From contig JAGXOC010000002.1 of assembly GCA_019894665.1 (NCBI GenBank), positions 1 to 43,390 on the forward strand: a DNA stretch of 43,390 bases, read 5' to 3'. The notes beneath the pieces are model-generated. The model searched no databases. It was not told the origin of the DNA and saw nothing but the letters and a program-made list of their open reading frames with translations. This DNA is from Candidatus Thorarchaeota archaeon (GTDB taxonomy: Archaea; Asgardarchaeota; Thorarchaeia; Thorarchaeales; Thorarchaeaceae). A program made the translations under genes and the position numbers. Positions 16,031-24,029 of the stretch are shown one piece after another (the first letter of the stretch is position 1; every line of letters begins with the position of its first letter).

Positions 16031-17158
16031 ATGGTCGCCAGTGATGATGAAGTGACTCTCAAGGTTGAGAACCTCCGAGCTTTCTATACTTCAAAGAAGG
16101 GGCTTGTAAGAGCGGTAAACAATGTGAGCTTTGAGGTAAGAAAGGGTGAGTCAGTTGGACTCTTTGGCGAGTCAGGAGCAGGAAAGACCAGTGTTGCTCT
16201 TTCCATCCTGGGAATGTTCGACCAGCTCTCCCGATATTATGCTTCAACCGCAGCAAATGAAGAGAACAAAAGGTTGTGGTCTCTTAAAGATAAGGCTCGG
16301 AAAAAAGGACTCACATCTGAGGAGATGGGAGAGGACCTTCCAGGTGTTGAAGGACACATCTGGTTCAAAGGAAAAGATATCGTGGCTCTAGATGAAAAAG
16401 AGTACCGAAAACTACGAGGGAATGAGATAACTTACGTTCCACAGGGCACTACTAAATCTCTGAATCCTTATTCAAACATTGAAGAACAAGCATCTGAGGT
16501 GCTCTGGGCACATGATGAGGACAGTGAGCTCGTTGAGTTGCAAGTCATGAAGAGAGTGCTACAGACGCTTGATCTTGTGGAACTTGGTGACGTAGATCTA
16601 CGAAAAGGAATGAAACCTTCACAGTTCAGTGTAGGCGAAGACCAGCGTGTACTCATTGCAATGGCGCTCATCCCAAATCCAGCACTGATGATTGCAGATG
16701 AACCAACCACTGCTGTAGACATAGGACTCCAAAACAGAATACTAGAGGCAATCCAAATCGTTCATGACGAATTGAATCTTTCAATGTTACTCATCAGCAA
16801 CAATCAAGGCACAATTGCTAAAACATGCGATAGAGTTGGAGTGATGACTGCAGGACATATTGTTGAGTTTGGGGAGACGAAGAGGGTTCTCAATTCCCCG
16901 GGACATCCCTTCACTCGGGCATTCATTATGAGCAATCCATCGATGGAACTCATTAGGAAAATCAGGGAAAAGGGTCTTAGGATTCGGGGTATACCTGGCA
17001 AACCCCCAGACCTTGCAAATCCTCTGCCAGGATGCCCCTTCAGTGAACGATGCGAGTATGTCCAAGATATCTGTAGAGAAAAGCTACCTGAATATCGTGA
17101 GATTGAGAAAGATTACTGGGTACTCTGCCATCGATATGAGGAACTGCCAGAGTGGTAG
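16031..17158 (+). CDS. Orphan OppD-like ABC ATPase with degenerate signature and H-loop
   Basis: A 375-residue OppD-type ATPase with the C-terminal peptide-transporter domain (GCPFSERCEY, ICREK, LCHRY). Walker A GESGAGKTS (46-54), Q138 in VPQG and Walker B LMIADE (D223, E224) are intact. The ABC signature, however, reads FSVGEDQR (199-206) instead of FSGGxxQR, and the H-loop reads ISNNQG, so the catalytic switch His is Asn257 and the next Asp is Asn258. A 40-50 residue charged insertion follows Walker A, as in its paralogue at 32318-33403, whose motifs are canonical. No permease or partner gene is adjacent. Family knowledge suggests a weak or non-hydrolytic ATP site. ATG 16031 follows a purine-rich GGGAAAGGT. 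Confidence 0.9.
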   Translation: MVASDDEVTLKVENLRAFYTSKKGLVRAVNNVSFEVRKGESVGLFGESGAGKTSVALSILGMFDQLSRYYASTAANEENKRLWSLKDKARKKGLTSEEMGEDLPGVEGHIWFKGKDIVALDEKEYRKLRGNEITYVPQGTTKSLNPYSNIEEQASEVLWAHDEDSELVELQVMKRVLQTLDLVELGDVDLRKGMKPSQFSVGEDQRVLIAMALIPNPALMIADEPTTAVDIGLQNRILEAIQIVHDELNLSMLLISNNQGTIAKTCDRVGVMTAGHIVEFGETKRVLNSPGHPFTRAFIMSNPSMELIRKIREKGLRIRGIPGKPPDLANPLPGCPFSERCEYVQDICREKLPEYREIEKDYWVLCHRYEELPEW

Positions 17159-17217
17159 AGGCCACACCAACATTTTATCAGTGAGTTCCGATAGAAACAT
17201 GATGAGGGTAGAACGAT

Positions 17218-17511
17218 ATGCCAGCATCTTTTGATGATCCACCACCAGATAAACCAAGACCCCCGCCACCTCAACAGGAAATCAGAGATGAGAATCTGGG
17301 CACCATTGCCAAAATAGGGGGGTCCACTTTTGTTGCTACTTGCATGTGTGGTTGTGGAGCTGTCTTCCTGATAGTCCCCATGATGATGTTACCCTATGGA
17401 ATCAATCCATTTTTGGGATTCTTTGTACTAGTGGGTTTAATCTTTGCCGTCATAGGGTGTTATGCAGGATATTACGGATGGAAGGCTGCTGAAGAGGGTT
17501 CAAAATGGTGA
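17218..17511 (+). CDS. Small membrane protein with proline-rich N-terminus
   Basis: A 97-residue protein whose first 25 residues are proline/aspartate-rich (PPPDKPRPPPPQQ), followed by two hydrophobic helices (about 34-58 and 64-86) and a short charged tail. Cysteines cluster at the first helix (CMCGCG). No family recognised. ATG 17218 has GAGGG ten bases upstream and lies 59 bases after the ATPase stop on the same strand. It may be an accessory or unrelated protein. The small size lowers confidence. Confidence 0.6.
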   Translation: MPASFDDPPPDKPRPPPPQQEIRDENLGTIAKIGGSTFVATCMCGCGAVFLIVPMMMLPYGINPFLGFFVLVGLIFAVIGCYAGYYGWKAAEEGSKW

Positions 17512-17536
17512 TACCACCAAAGTTGCTTCACGAAAA

Positions 17537-18583
17537 TCAGAACACGGTATGAATCAATTCATCAGCAGAATGGAATTCCTTGAGGCTACCTTCAAACTGC
17601 TGTAACACAGTTCCGAATTCATACTCAAATTTTTCAGTGAACTCCTGTACTTTGTCCAGAAGAATCTTGTAAGGTTTCTTTGCAATCAAGACGGAGGTGA
17701 ACGCGGCTCCGTGTGCAAATAGAATGTCATAATCACCAATGGACACAATATTGAGTCCCGTTGCACTTCGGGTTATTTCCTGAAAGAGGGATTGTACTCC
17801 TGCAATGCCTGCTGCTGTAAGAACCTGATCGATATCGGGATTCTCAACAAATTGATGATGGCACATAAGAATTCCACCGCTTTGAATCACATACAATTCT
17901 AGAATTTGCTTGTTCCAGTCTAACTCATCCAGTGCAGGTGAGGTAGACAGAACATATCCAAAAATCACTATACCTACTGTAAGTAGCAAAAGACCAAGTG
18001 TATAGATAGATTCTCCCAGAATATAGCCTGTGTCTGAACGCGCAATAAAACCAATCCATCCGATGACAAATCCAATAACAACCCATTGCACACTTATCCT
18101 TACTTCTCCAGATGTGCCCCCCCAGGTGTATCTCAAGAATTGTGCTATTCCTATGAGCGCGAGTATTGCTACGAATAGGGCAAGTGGCTCAAAAAAGGCT
18201 CGGGGTACGATAAGTACCATGAACGTTGAAACAATCCCGATGAGTGTTAAGGAATGACGAGTCCTATATGGTAGAATCATCTCCATTGCAGCAAAGAAAG
18301 AAGAGAGAGCAAATATCACAGCTATGTAACCTGCGGCAACGAATGTGGTATTCATCGGCTCAGTCGTCAGCCAGAAATCGGAGATGATGAAGCAAATTGA
18401 ATTTACTGATAAACCAAAGAAAAATATCGACCAGGCTAATCGGAGATCTAGCTTTTTCTTGTACTTGTCCTTATACCATTGGTTAAAGAAAATTATACTG
18501 AAGAGCATTGAGTAGAACACTATACCGCTGCTTAGAATAAGGAAGATGTCGCGTGCAAATCCTCCAACTTCAAAAAGCGGCAA
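17537..18583 (-). CDS. 7-TM membrane protein with C-terminal longin/roadblock-like domain
   Basis: A 348-residue protein with seven hydrophobic helices (about 12-33, 48-70, 80-101, 111-130, 131-151, 166-181, 190-213) and a soluble C-terminal domain (about 227-348). That domain begins LYVIQSGGILMCHH, continues with a helix (QVLTAAGIAGVQSLFQEIT), a strand pair (NIVSIGDYDILFAHG) and a final long helix ending in FHSADELI. This beta-beta-alpha-beta-beta-alpha order is what archaeal longin/roadblock-like sensor domains look like. It resembles a membrane receptor with a cytosolic GTPase-regulator-like module; function is not known. The start is TTG 18583 with GGAGGT at 18593-18598; no ATG fits. It stands 79 bases beyond the DinB gene. 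Confidence 0.72.
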   Translation of the reverse strand: MPLFEVGGFARDIFLILSSGIVFYSMLFSIIFFNQWYKDKYKKKLDLRLAWSIFFFGLSVNSICFIISDFWLTTEPMNTTFVAAGYIAVIFALSSFFAAMEMILPYRTRHSLTLIGIVSTFMVLIVPRAFFEPLALFVAILALIGIAQFLRYTWGGTSGEVRISVQWVVIGFVIGWIGFIARSDTGYILGESIYTLGLLLLTVGIVIFGYVLSTSPALDELDWNKQILELYVIQSGGILMCHHQFVENPDIDQVLTAAGIAGVQSLFQEITRSATGLNIVSIGDYDILFAHGAAFTSVLIAKKPYKILLDKVQEFTEKFEYEFGTVLQQFEGSLKEFHSADELIHTVF

Positions 18584-18662
18584 TCAGTTAATACCTCCAG
18601 TGGTTTCCAGTTGTTCTTTTGAGATGAGAGTCTATTTTAGTAATGCTAGGATGAAAGACTGG

Positions 18663-19187
18663 TTAACTTTCATCGATTAGGGCTCTTATTATCCCCAGAG
18701 TTGAGTCAACTGCTTTCCCCCAAAGGTTGTCAGGATCAGGAGGAAGCTCTGACGCACCAATCATCCGACGTATTTTTGCAATCTGACCTGTATGGTAAAT
18801 GCCATGCTGCGATGTTCTCAATACAGCCCATGCAATTGAAGGACCCCCATCCTTTGGAGGAATTATGCGGAGCTGTTCCTCAGGACATTCTTTGAGAATC
18901 ATGGTTATTTTCTCAGTGTTCTCATGAATGCGAGATATGACCTCCTCAAATGTGTCAGCAATCACTGGAGGACCTATCGAGTTGCCAGCCTTATGGAACC
19001 AGTAGGTTTCTGCAGTTCCAATATGCATGACGATTCCAGCAATAGACCTCGAGTATTCTTCACTGGTTACAGTTTTGATCAATTCGTCATTGGTCAAACC
19101 CTTCAACACATAGTGAAGATGAGTCCTCTGATTCTCATGTGCTTGAATCACCATCTCTCTGAACCAACTTGGTACCAAGCCAATCAC
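18663..19187 (-). CDS. DinB-like metal-binding four-helix bundle protein
   Basis: A 174-residue DinB/YfiT-superfamily protein. Three histidines at the expected places form the metal site: MHIGTAETYW in the second helix region and QHGIYHTGQI near residue 130, followed by the typical KIRRMIG. Members are thiol-transferases or related enzymes using small thiols, but most are uncharacterised. The ATG at 19187 overlaps the DUF362 stop by four bases (ATGA), with GGAG just upstream inside that gene, so the two are translationally coupled. This coupling to a ferredoxin-like DUF362 protein is the main hint to its role. Confidence 0.85.
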   Translation of the reverse strand: MIGLVPSWFREMVIQAHENQRTHLHYVLKGLTNDELIKTVTSEEYSRSIAGIVMHIGTAETYWFHKAGNSIGPPVIADTFEEVISRIHENTEKITMILKECPEEQLRIIPPKDGGPSIAWAVLRTSQHGIYHTGQIAKIRRMIGASELPPDPDNLWGKAVDSTLGIIRALIDES

Positions 19188-20374
19188 GCTCCAGGTTTTT
19201 TGGGTGGATCCTTTGTGAGTGTCACAAGTTCGTACTCTCTATTTCCTAATCCCATCTTCTTCGCATGCGAAAGTTGAATCTCAGCAAGCTCAAGAATCTC
19301 ACCACTCTCAGGATCTTTGCACCCATGAGCCATAGCGAATTTGCAAGCACCACACTCTATTTCACCCACTGAGGAATCAGGGTTTGGCGGAGCATCTTTG
19401 ATTGCCTGTATTGTAGCCTCATCTATGGCAAGAGGGTCTCTAGAACCGAATATCCCGATGTCATGCAAGAGAAGTGGAGCCCCATAGTTCCAACAATCAC
19501 ACTTGTCTGATATGTCGATTGCGATATTGATGAAGTAAAACTTGTCCACTCCAATTGAGTTGACTACACCCGCTGCGTTCTCAACAAAGATCGGTCCTTG
19601 CGTGTGGCTTGGTCGCCAAGTCTGCTTTACCGCTTTGGCTTCGACTCGAGAGCATACATCTACACAATGATGACAAGCTATACAATTCGAGAGGTCAACC
19701 TCAGCCTTCTCTTTCATCGTTATGCATCTAGTAGGACAGGTCTTCAAGCATTTTGAACACTCCGGACCCAAACACTTCTCAGGGTCTATCTTTATGTCAC
19801 CCAGGAAATGCATTGCGGCCTTACCTCTCTTTCCCACGAGTCCAATACCAAGATTCTTGATTGAACCACCAATGCCGCCAAGACCATGTCCCTTTGCATG
19901 CGTCAGGACGATTACCTTGTCACAATCAAGTAGAGGTGTCACGACATCTGCACTCTTAATGAAGTCACCATCAACTGGGACATCAAAGACATCGGTTCCC
20001 CAATATCCATCAGCTATGACAAGGGGAGCACCTACTGTTGCTGCAGTATAACCATGAAGCGTTGCCATGCCCAAGTACTCGGTCACGGTGGTTCTGCCAC
20101 CGTATGTTCCTCCACCTCCATACCCAAGCCCAGTAGTTTCTGTGACAAATGGTTCACCACCTACGGCTCGGATAAGGTCAACAATCTTCCTCGCATATGC
20201 CGGACGCAGATAGTTAGTGTTACCCCACTGACCAAAGTGGGTCTTTACCATAATCTTCTCGCCGGGCTTAATCGCCTTATCAAGACCAAGCTCATTGAAA
20301 ATGTGTTCTAATTTGTCAATCATGTTGTAGTCAGTTCGTGTCTGCCTATCAGTGAAGTAGACCTTTGATGTCAT
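19184..20374 (-). CDS. DUF362 protein with 2[4Fe-4S] ferredoxin domain (copy 1)
   Basis: A 396-residue cytosolic iron-sulfur protein of the DUF362 family. The N-terminal domain has KTHFGQWGNTNYLRP and LTHAKGHGLGGIGG; residues about 200-250 carry two cluster motifs (CLGPECSKCLKTCP and CIACHHCVDVC), and the C-terminal part resumes DUF362 with FYFINIAIDISDKCDC. A further GACKFAMAHGC near the C-terminus is absent from the neighbouring paralogue. The biochemical role is unknown; the family is thought to be redox-linked. ATG 20374 has GAGGA about 11 bases upstream. It is separated by 68 bases from copy 2 and overlaps DinB by four bases. Confidence 0.88.
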   Translation of the reverse strand: MTSKVYFTDRQTRTDYNMIDKLEHIFNELGLDKAIKPGEKIMVKTHFGQWGNTNYLRPAYARKIVDLIRAVGGEPFVTETTGLGYGGGGTYGGRTTVTEYLGMATLHGYTAATVGAPLVIADGYWGTDVFDVPVDGDFIKSADVVTPLLDCDKVIVLTHAKGHGLGGIGGSIKNLGIGLVGKRGKAAMHFLGDIKIDPEKCLGPECSKCLKTCPTRCITMKEKAEVDLSNCIACHHCVDVCSRVEAKAVKQTWRPSHTQGPIFVENAAGVVNSIGVDKFYFINIAIDISDKCDCWNYGAPLLLHDIGIFGSRDPLAIDEATIQAIKDAPPNPDSSVGEIECGACKFAMAHGCKDPESGEILELAEIQLSHAKKMGLGNREYELVTLTKDPPKKPGA

Positions 20375-20442
20375 GATTCGTCAATCCTCTAGAGTACGAT
20401 AGTAAGCGGCTAATTAACAGTTCGGCATCAGACAGTCTGAAC

Positions 20443-21576
20443 TTATCCCTCTGGCTTTTCACGAGAGAGTTTGACAAGATCATAATCTGTTGTTCCTAAT
20501 CCAATCTTGCGACCGTGTTCGAAAATTGCCTCTGACCGTTCTGCAAGACTCTCGAATTGAGACTGGTCCACGCTGGATTCAGCATTCAAGGCGACACCCT
20601 TCATTGCATGCATAGTCGCATGGTCGATTGCCAATAAATCGGAAGATCCTAAAATTCCAATATCATGCATCACCAACGGAGCACCAACACAGATGCAGTC
20701 GCAGTGGTCGGATATGTCAATGGCCAAATTGATGTAGTAGAACCTGTCAGGTCCAATGGATTTTATAACTCCTAACGCGTTCTCAACTACACGAAGTGCC
20801 ATATCTTGGCCAGACCAAGACATGAAGATTGCTTTCGCACCAACCTTGTTGGAACAGATTGATGCACAATGGCCACAAGTCACACAGCGGTCCCAATCAA
20901 TCTTGACGGTGTCTGAAACTTCGATACACCTAACTGGACAGACAGAAACGCACTCTGAACATTCTGCACCCTTACACTTCTCTTGAGAAACCTGAAGACC
21001 ATCAGGACAGTGAACCGCAGCCTTTCCTCGTTTTCCCACCATTCCCACACCCATGTTCTTGATTGAGGCTGCAATGCCCATATGATGAAACTTTGCGTGT
21101 GTTAGAAGGATGATCTTGTCACAGTCTAAAGAAGCGGCTGCAACAGGTACTGATTGAATATGTTCACCATCAATGTCTACATTGAAGGTATCAATACCCC
21201 AATAACCATCAGCAATCACAATGGGGGCTCCTAGAACGCCTTGCGTGAAACCGTTCAGGGCTGCACGCTCAAGATATTCAGGTGCTGTAGTTCGACCGCC
21301 ATATGGACGTCCACCACCGTATGCAAAAGAAGCCGTATCAGATACAAATGGAAAACCACCTGCAGCTCGAACCAGATCCACTAGTTTGCGAACATAAGCA
21401 GGTCGAATGTAATTCGTATTCCCATATAGACCAAAGTGAGTCTTAATCATCACCTTCTCGCCATCTTTGATTGAATCTCGTAATCCCAGTTCATTGAAGA
21501 CGTGCTCAAGCTTGTCGAGCATGTTATAATCTGGCCGAGTTTGGCGATCTGTAAAGAATACCTGTAGATTCGTCAT
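20443..21576 (-). CDS. DUF362 protein with 2[4Fe-4S] ferredoxin domain (copy 2)
   Basis: A 377-residue paralogue of the downstream DUF362 protein; the two align from the first residue (MTNLQVFFTDRQTR against MTSKVYFTDRQTR). It has KTHFGLYGNTNYIRP, LTHAKFHHMG, and two cluster motifs (CKGAECSECVSVCP and CVTCGHCASIC). I chose ATG 21576 because homology to copy 1 begins exactly there and GGTG stands before it; a longer frame to 21741 would overlap the divergent gene at 21688 with sequence absent from the paralogue. First gene of a likely DUF362-DUF362-DinB transcription unit. Function unknown. Confidence 0.88.
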   Translation of the reverse strand: MTNLQVFFTDRQTRPDYNMLDKLEHVFNELGLRDSIKDGEKVMIKTHFGLYGNTNYIRPAYVRKLVDLVRAAGGFPFVSDTASFAYGGGRPYGGRTTAPEYLERAALNGFTQGVLGAPIVIADGYWGIDTFNVDIDGEHIQSVPVAAASLDCDKIILLTHAKFHHMGIAASIKNMGVGMVGKRGKAAVHCPDGLQVSQEKCKGAECSECVSVCPVRCIEVSDTVKIDWDRCVTCGHCASICSNKVGAKAIFMSWSGQDMALRVVENALGVIKSIGPDRFYYINLAIDISDHCDCICVGAPLVMHDIGILGSSDLLAIDHATMHAMKGVALNAESSVDQSQFESLAERSEAIFEHGRKIGLGTTDYDLVKLSREKPEG

Positions 21577-21687
21577 GATGACACCATGCATGTACTCAAC
21601 AAAGCACAACTTATGAGTTGTCGTCGAGATCTGGCAAATATCTTCGATACCGAAAAGGCTATTCCCAATCCTAGAGAGCACTGAGCT

Positions 21688-22542
21688 ATGCCAGCCAGGT
21701 ATGAATTCAGCCAGGAAGCCATTCAGAATTTCAGCAATCAATATGGGATTGCAATCAATTTAACATCTGAACAAAAAGAGAAACTAGCTGACATTGGAAA
21801 GACTTCTCTCTTGGTTGAGCAAATATCAAGTATTGCTGATCAATTATGTCCGGATGATGTTAGTCTGAAGGACTTCATTGAACAGGGATTGGCAGATTTA
21901 CATCCTGTAGCATTGACACTCTACGTTCTGAATGATGACTTGTGGAAGATTATGTCTCGCAAACATGAACATCCTGAGAAGATGCTCCCAATGACAACCA
22001 TTCCTTGGTTCTGCTGGGAAGAAAAGGCAGAAGGTAGAAAGAATCCTACTGGAGTCAAAAGTATCGATGATCCAAATCGACCATTCACTACTAAGATAGA
22101 AGATGGTGTCTTGAAAATTAGTGGTAAAGGTGGCGATTTTGCAGGACTACTGGAAGGTCGCATTGTAAATCCGTACAAAGGAATCCGGCCATTGTTCATT
22201 CCTGGATCTACTGGTCCGAAGAAGGCTGTGGCAAATTATGAATCTCAATTGATTCAGATTGCAATCAATATTGCCCCATCAAAAATGAAGCTCTATCCAG
22301 CTCCCGTGAAAGAATTGGATTATGTGTTTTCAGAGAAGCCCCGAGTATTCTATGATCACGGCATCCAAATCAATGTGGATGGTGAGGAAGTAAATCTGAA
22401 AGTTGGCAAAAGGAGAGAAATCACCCTTCGTGGCAAGGTGATGATCTTCATTGGGAAGGATTTTGAGGAAACACCTGACTCTGACAAGATTCTGATGTTT
22501 CATGCTTGGCTTGCGGTACTGAATAGAACTCCGTTCCTTTAA
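21688..22542 (+). CDS. Unrecognised soluble protein
   Basis: A 284-residue protein with no signal peptide and no membrane helix. The first 100 residues look helical with acidic character; residues about 110-200 contain WFCWEEKAEGRKNP and a glycine-rich DGVLKISGKGGDF stretch; the C-terminal 100 residues alternate short strands (QLIQIAINIAP, GIQINVDGEEVNLKVG). I recognise no family. ATG 21688 has a weak purine stretch before it. It is divergent from the DUF362 pair (111 bases apart) and precedes a membrane protein gene on the same strand. Coding is supported by an uninterrupted frame with normal codon use. Confidence 0.7.
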   Translation: MPARYEFSQEAIQNFSNQYGIAINLTSEQKEKLADIGKTSLLVEQISSIADQLCPDDVSLKDFIEQGLADLHPVALTLYVLNDDLWKIMSRKHEHPEKMLPMTTIPWFCWEEKAEGRKNPTGVKSIDDPNRPFTTKIEDGVLKISGKGGDFAGLLEGRIVNPYKGIRPLFIPGSTGPKKAVANYESQLIQIAINIAPSKMKLYPAPVKELDYVFSEKPRVFYDHGIQINVDGEEVNLKVGKRREITLRGKVMIFIGKDFEETPDSDKILMFHAWLAVLNRTPFL

Positions 22543-22610
22543 GGCAGGATTTAAAATTCATTAACTTTTCTCGACCTTAAGTTTCAATCAGGCAAACTAG
22601 AGGAATGAAC

Positions 22611-23381
22611 ATGGAATTCACAATTGGTTTACTAATCACGGGTTCGTTCATTCTCATCGTAACACTATACCGCCTAAGAAATGTTAGGCAACATCGCGGT
22701 CTTCAGCATCAGATACAAGAAGCATATGATGTGTCTAGTCTTGACGTGAGTGGCAACACTCGCTATGCGAGTTGCTATTCCCACACTTGGGTTATGGACA
22801 ACATAACAAGAAAGTCGCATTCGAGAATCGGAGCTATGCTACAAGACCATCTAGCGAACAATACTCTACTTGCTGGAATGTGGATAGGTCTTATTGTGGG
22901 AACTTCATCAATGCTTCTCACATTATTGCTTGTTCAATCATTGCGAACTATTGGTACAGTCATTGTAATCTTTGTAGTGGGGGCGTTGATTGCTCTAGGG
23001 CCAGGAGGACCTAGATACTCAGAAAACCTGCTTGATGCAGTTGTGAAGAATCAAATTGAGGATCTTAATGCACAGGATTTCGTGTACGTCAAAATAGCCA
23101 ATGATACGATTCAGCGCGCAGTGATTGTGAATGTAGTACTAGCTTCAGTATTCATCATAATCGCGCCTTGGGGGGACATGCTACCAACTCTTCTTGCTCA
23201 AGGAATTGCTATATTCACTGTAAATCTGATCTGGGAACCTGCATTCTTCCTTCTAAATGTCCACATCGCATTTGCATTATTCTACATTGCAGCTATTATC
23301 GGTTTCAGTAGCTTCGTATGCTTGAAGCTGGGACAACGACTGACCTCACAGGAAGAAGAAGCACCCACTGTTCATTACTAA
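22611..23381 (+). CDS. Multi-pass membrane protein, unrecognised
   Basis: A protein of about 256 residues with one N-terminal helix (EFTIGLLITGSFILIVTLY), a soluble basic segment of about 60 residues, then two helices (LLAGMWIGLIVGT and TIGTVIVIFVVGALIAL), a GPGGPRYSENLLDAV linker, and three further hydrophobic segments. No known family is evident. I prefer ATG 22611, six bases after AGAGGA at 22599-22604; the ATG at 22605 touches that motif. A TTTAAAATT stretch at about 22549-22558 may be its promoter. It converges with the small membrane protein pair on the minus strand. Confidence 0.7.
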   Translation: MEFTIGLLITGSFILIVTLYRLRNVRQHRGLQHQIQEAYDVSSLDVSGNTRYASCYSHTWVMDNITRKSHSRIGAMLQDHLANNTLLAGMWIGLIVGTSSMLLTLLLVQSLRTIGTVIVIFVVGALIALGPGGPRYSENLLDAVVKNQIEDLNAQDFVYVKIANDTIQRAVIVNVVLASVFIIIAPWGDMLPTLLAQGIAIFTVNLIWEPAFFLLNVHIAFALFYIAAIIGFSSFVCLKLGQRLTSQEEEAPTVHY

Positions 23382-23393
23382 ACTTTTCATTGA

Positions 23394-23738
23394 TCACGGC
23401 GGAAAAGCTAAACCTAGAATATAGAAAAATCCACTAAATGCAAGTAGAAAGAATGCGGCCAAGAGATTTTTTTTCCCATAGATTGCATATTGCCAAGACT
23501 TGGTAGGATTGCCCTCCGCATCAAAGCGTTTTTCATCATCAAGTGGTTGGCGGCTCATTAGACAAGCTCCAAGAATTAACATAACTCCAAATTCTGGAAT
23601 CATGAAGTTAGCAGCTGTAAAGAAGTCAAAGGTCGTCGCTGTAGAGATATGAATTGTCAACGCAACAATGACATTGATGAAAGCTAAGAGGCTTGCGATA
23701 ATCCATGTCTCAAGAAGAAGTTTGGACCGGCCACCCAT
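23394..23738 (-). CDS. Small three-to-four-helix membrane protein
   Basis: A 114-residue protein with hydrophobic segments at about 9-28, 35-58 and 89-110 separated by a charged loop (RQPLDDEKRFDAEGNPTKSW). No family recognised. ATG 23738 lies two bases beyond the stop of the gene upstream (23741), with GGGAT inside that gene as ribosome site; a longer frame to 23825 would overlap that gene and lacks support. The pair looks like a translationally coupled two-subunit membrane unit. Confidence 0.6.
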   Translation of the reverse strand: MGGRSKLLLETWIIASLLAFINVIVALTIHISTATTFDFFTAANFMIPEFGVMLILGACLMSRQPLDDEKRFDAEGNPTKSWQYAIYGKKNLLAAFFLLAFSGFFYILGLAFPP

Positions 23739-23740
23739 AC

Positions 23741-23971
23741 TTATCCCGCCACTATCTGAAGCCAAAAATTGAATGCAAGCACTACGATTATGAGGATAAC
23801 CAATGGAAGGAAGATGGTTTGACATGATGCAATGAATAGGGCGAGGTAGTCTTTGCCATCAAGGGGTCTCAACGCGTCTTGTTCCTCACGTTGCGCATAC
23901 TGCATCCAGTCGATTTTTTCCTCTTCTGGTTGAATCTGCTCTTCTTCATTATCCTCGAAATCTGTGCCCAT
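23741..23971 (-). CDS. Small acidic single-pass membrane protein
   Basis: A 76-residue protein: a strongly acidic N-terminal half (DFEDNEEEQIQPEEEK), an amphipathic middle (LDGKDYLALF) and one C-terminal hydrophobic helix (FLPLVILIIVVLAFNFWL). No family recognised. The ATG at 23971 and a GTG at 23980 are both possible; neither has a strong ribosome site. It precedes, with a two-base gap, the small membrane protein at 23394-23738. It lies 50 bases downstream of the peptide transporter operon and could be its distal end. Confidence 0.55.
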   Translation of the reverse strand: MGTDFEDNEEEQIQPEEEKIDWMQYAQREEQDALRPLDGKDYLALFIASCQTIFLPLVILIIVVLAFNFWLQIVAG

Positions 23972-24029
23972 GTATTCCACACTCTGATGGGAGGGAATTG
24001 CGTTCTTTAATCAATCGCTATGCATGTAA

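Noticed and set aside
16031-17158. Calling the degenerate ATPase a pseudogene
   Set aside because: The frame is full length with intact Walker A, Walker B and C-terminal Cys domain; the changes are confined to signature and H-loop.
20443-21741. Longer form of DUF362 copy 2 starting at 21741
   Set aside because: The extra 55 residues overlap the divergent gene at 21688 and have no counterpart in the paralogue, which starts exactly at the chosen ATG.
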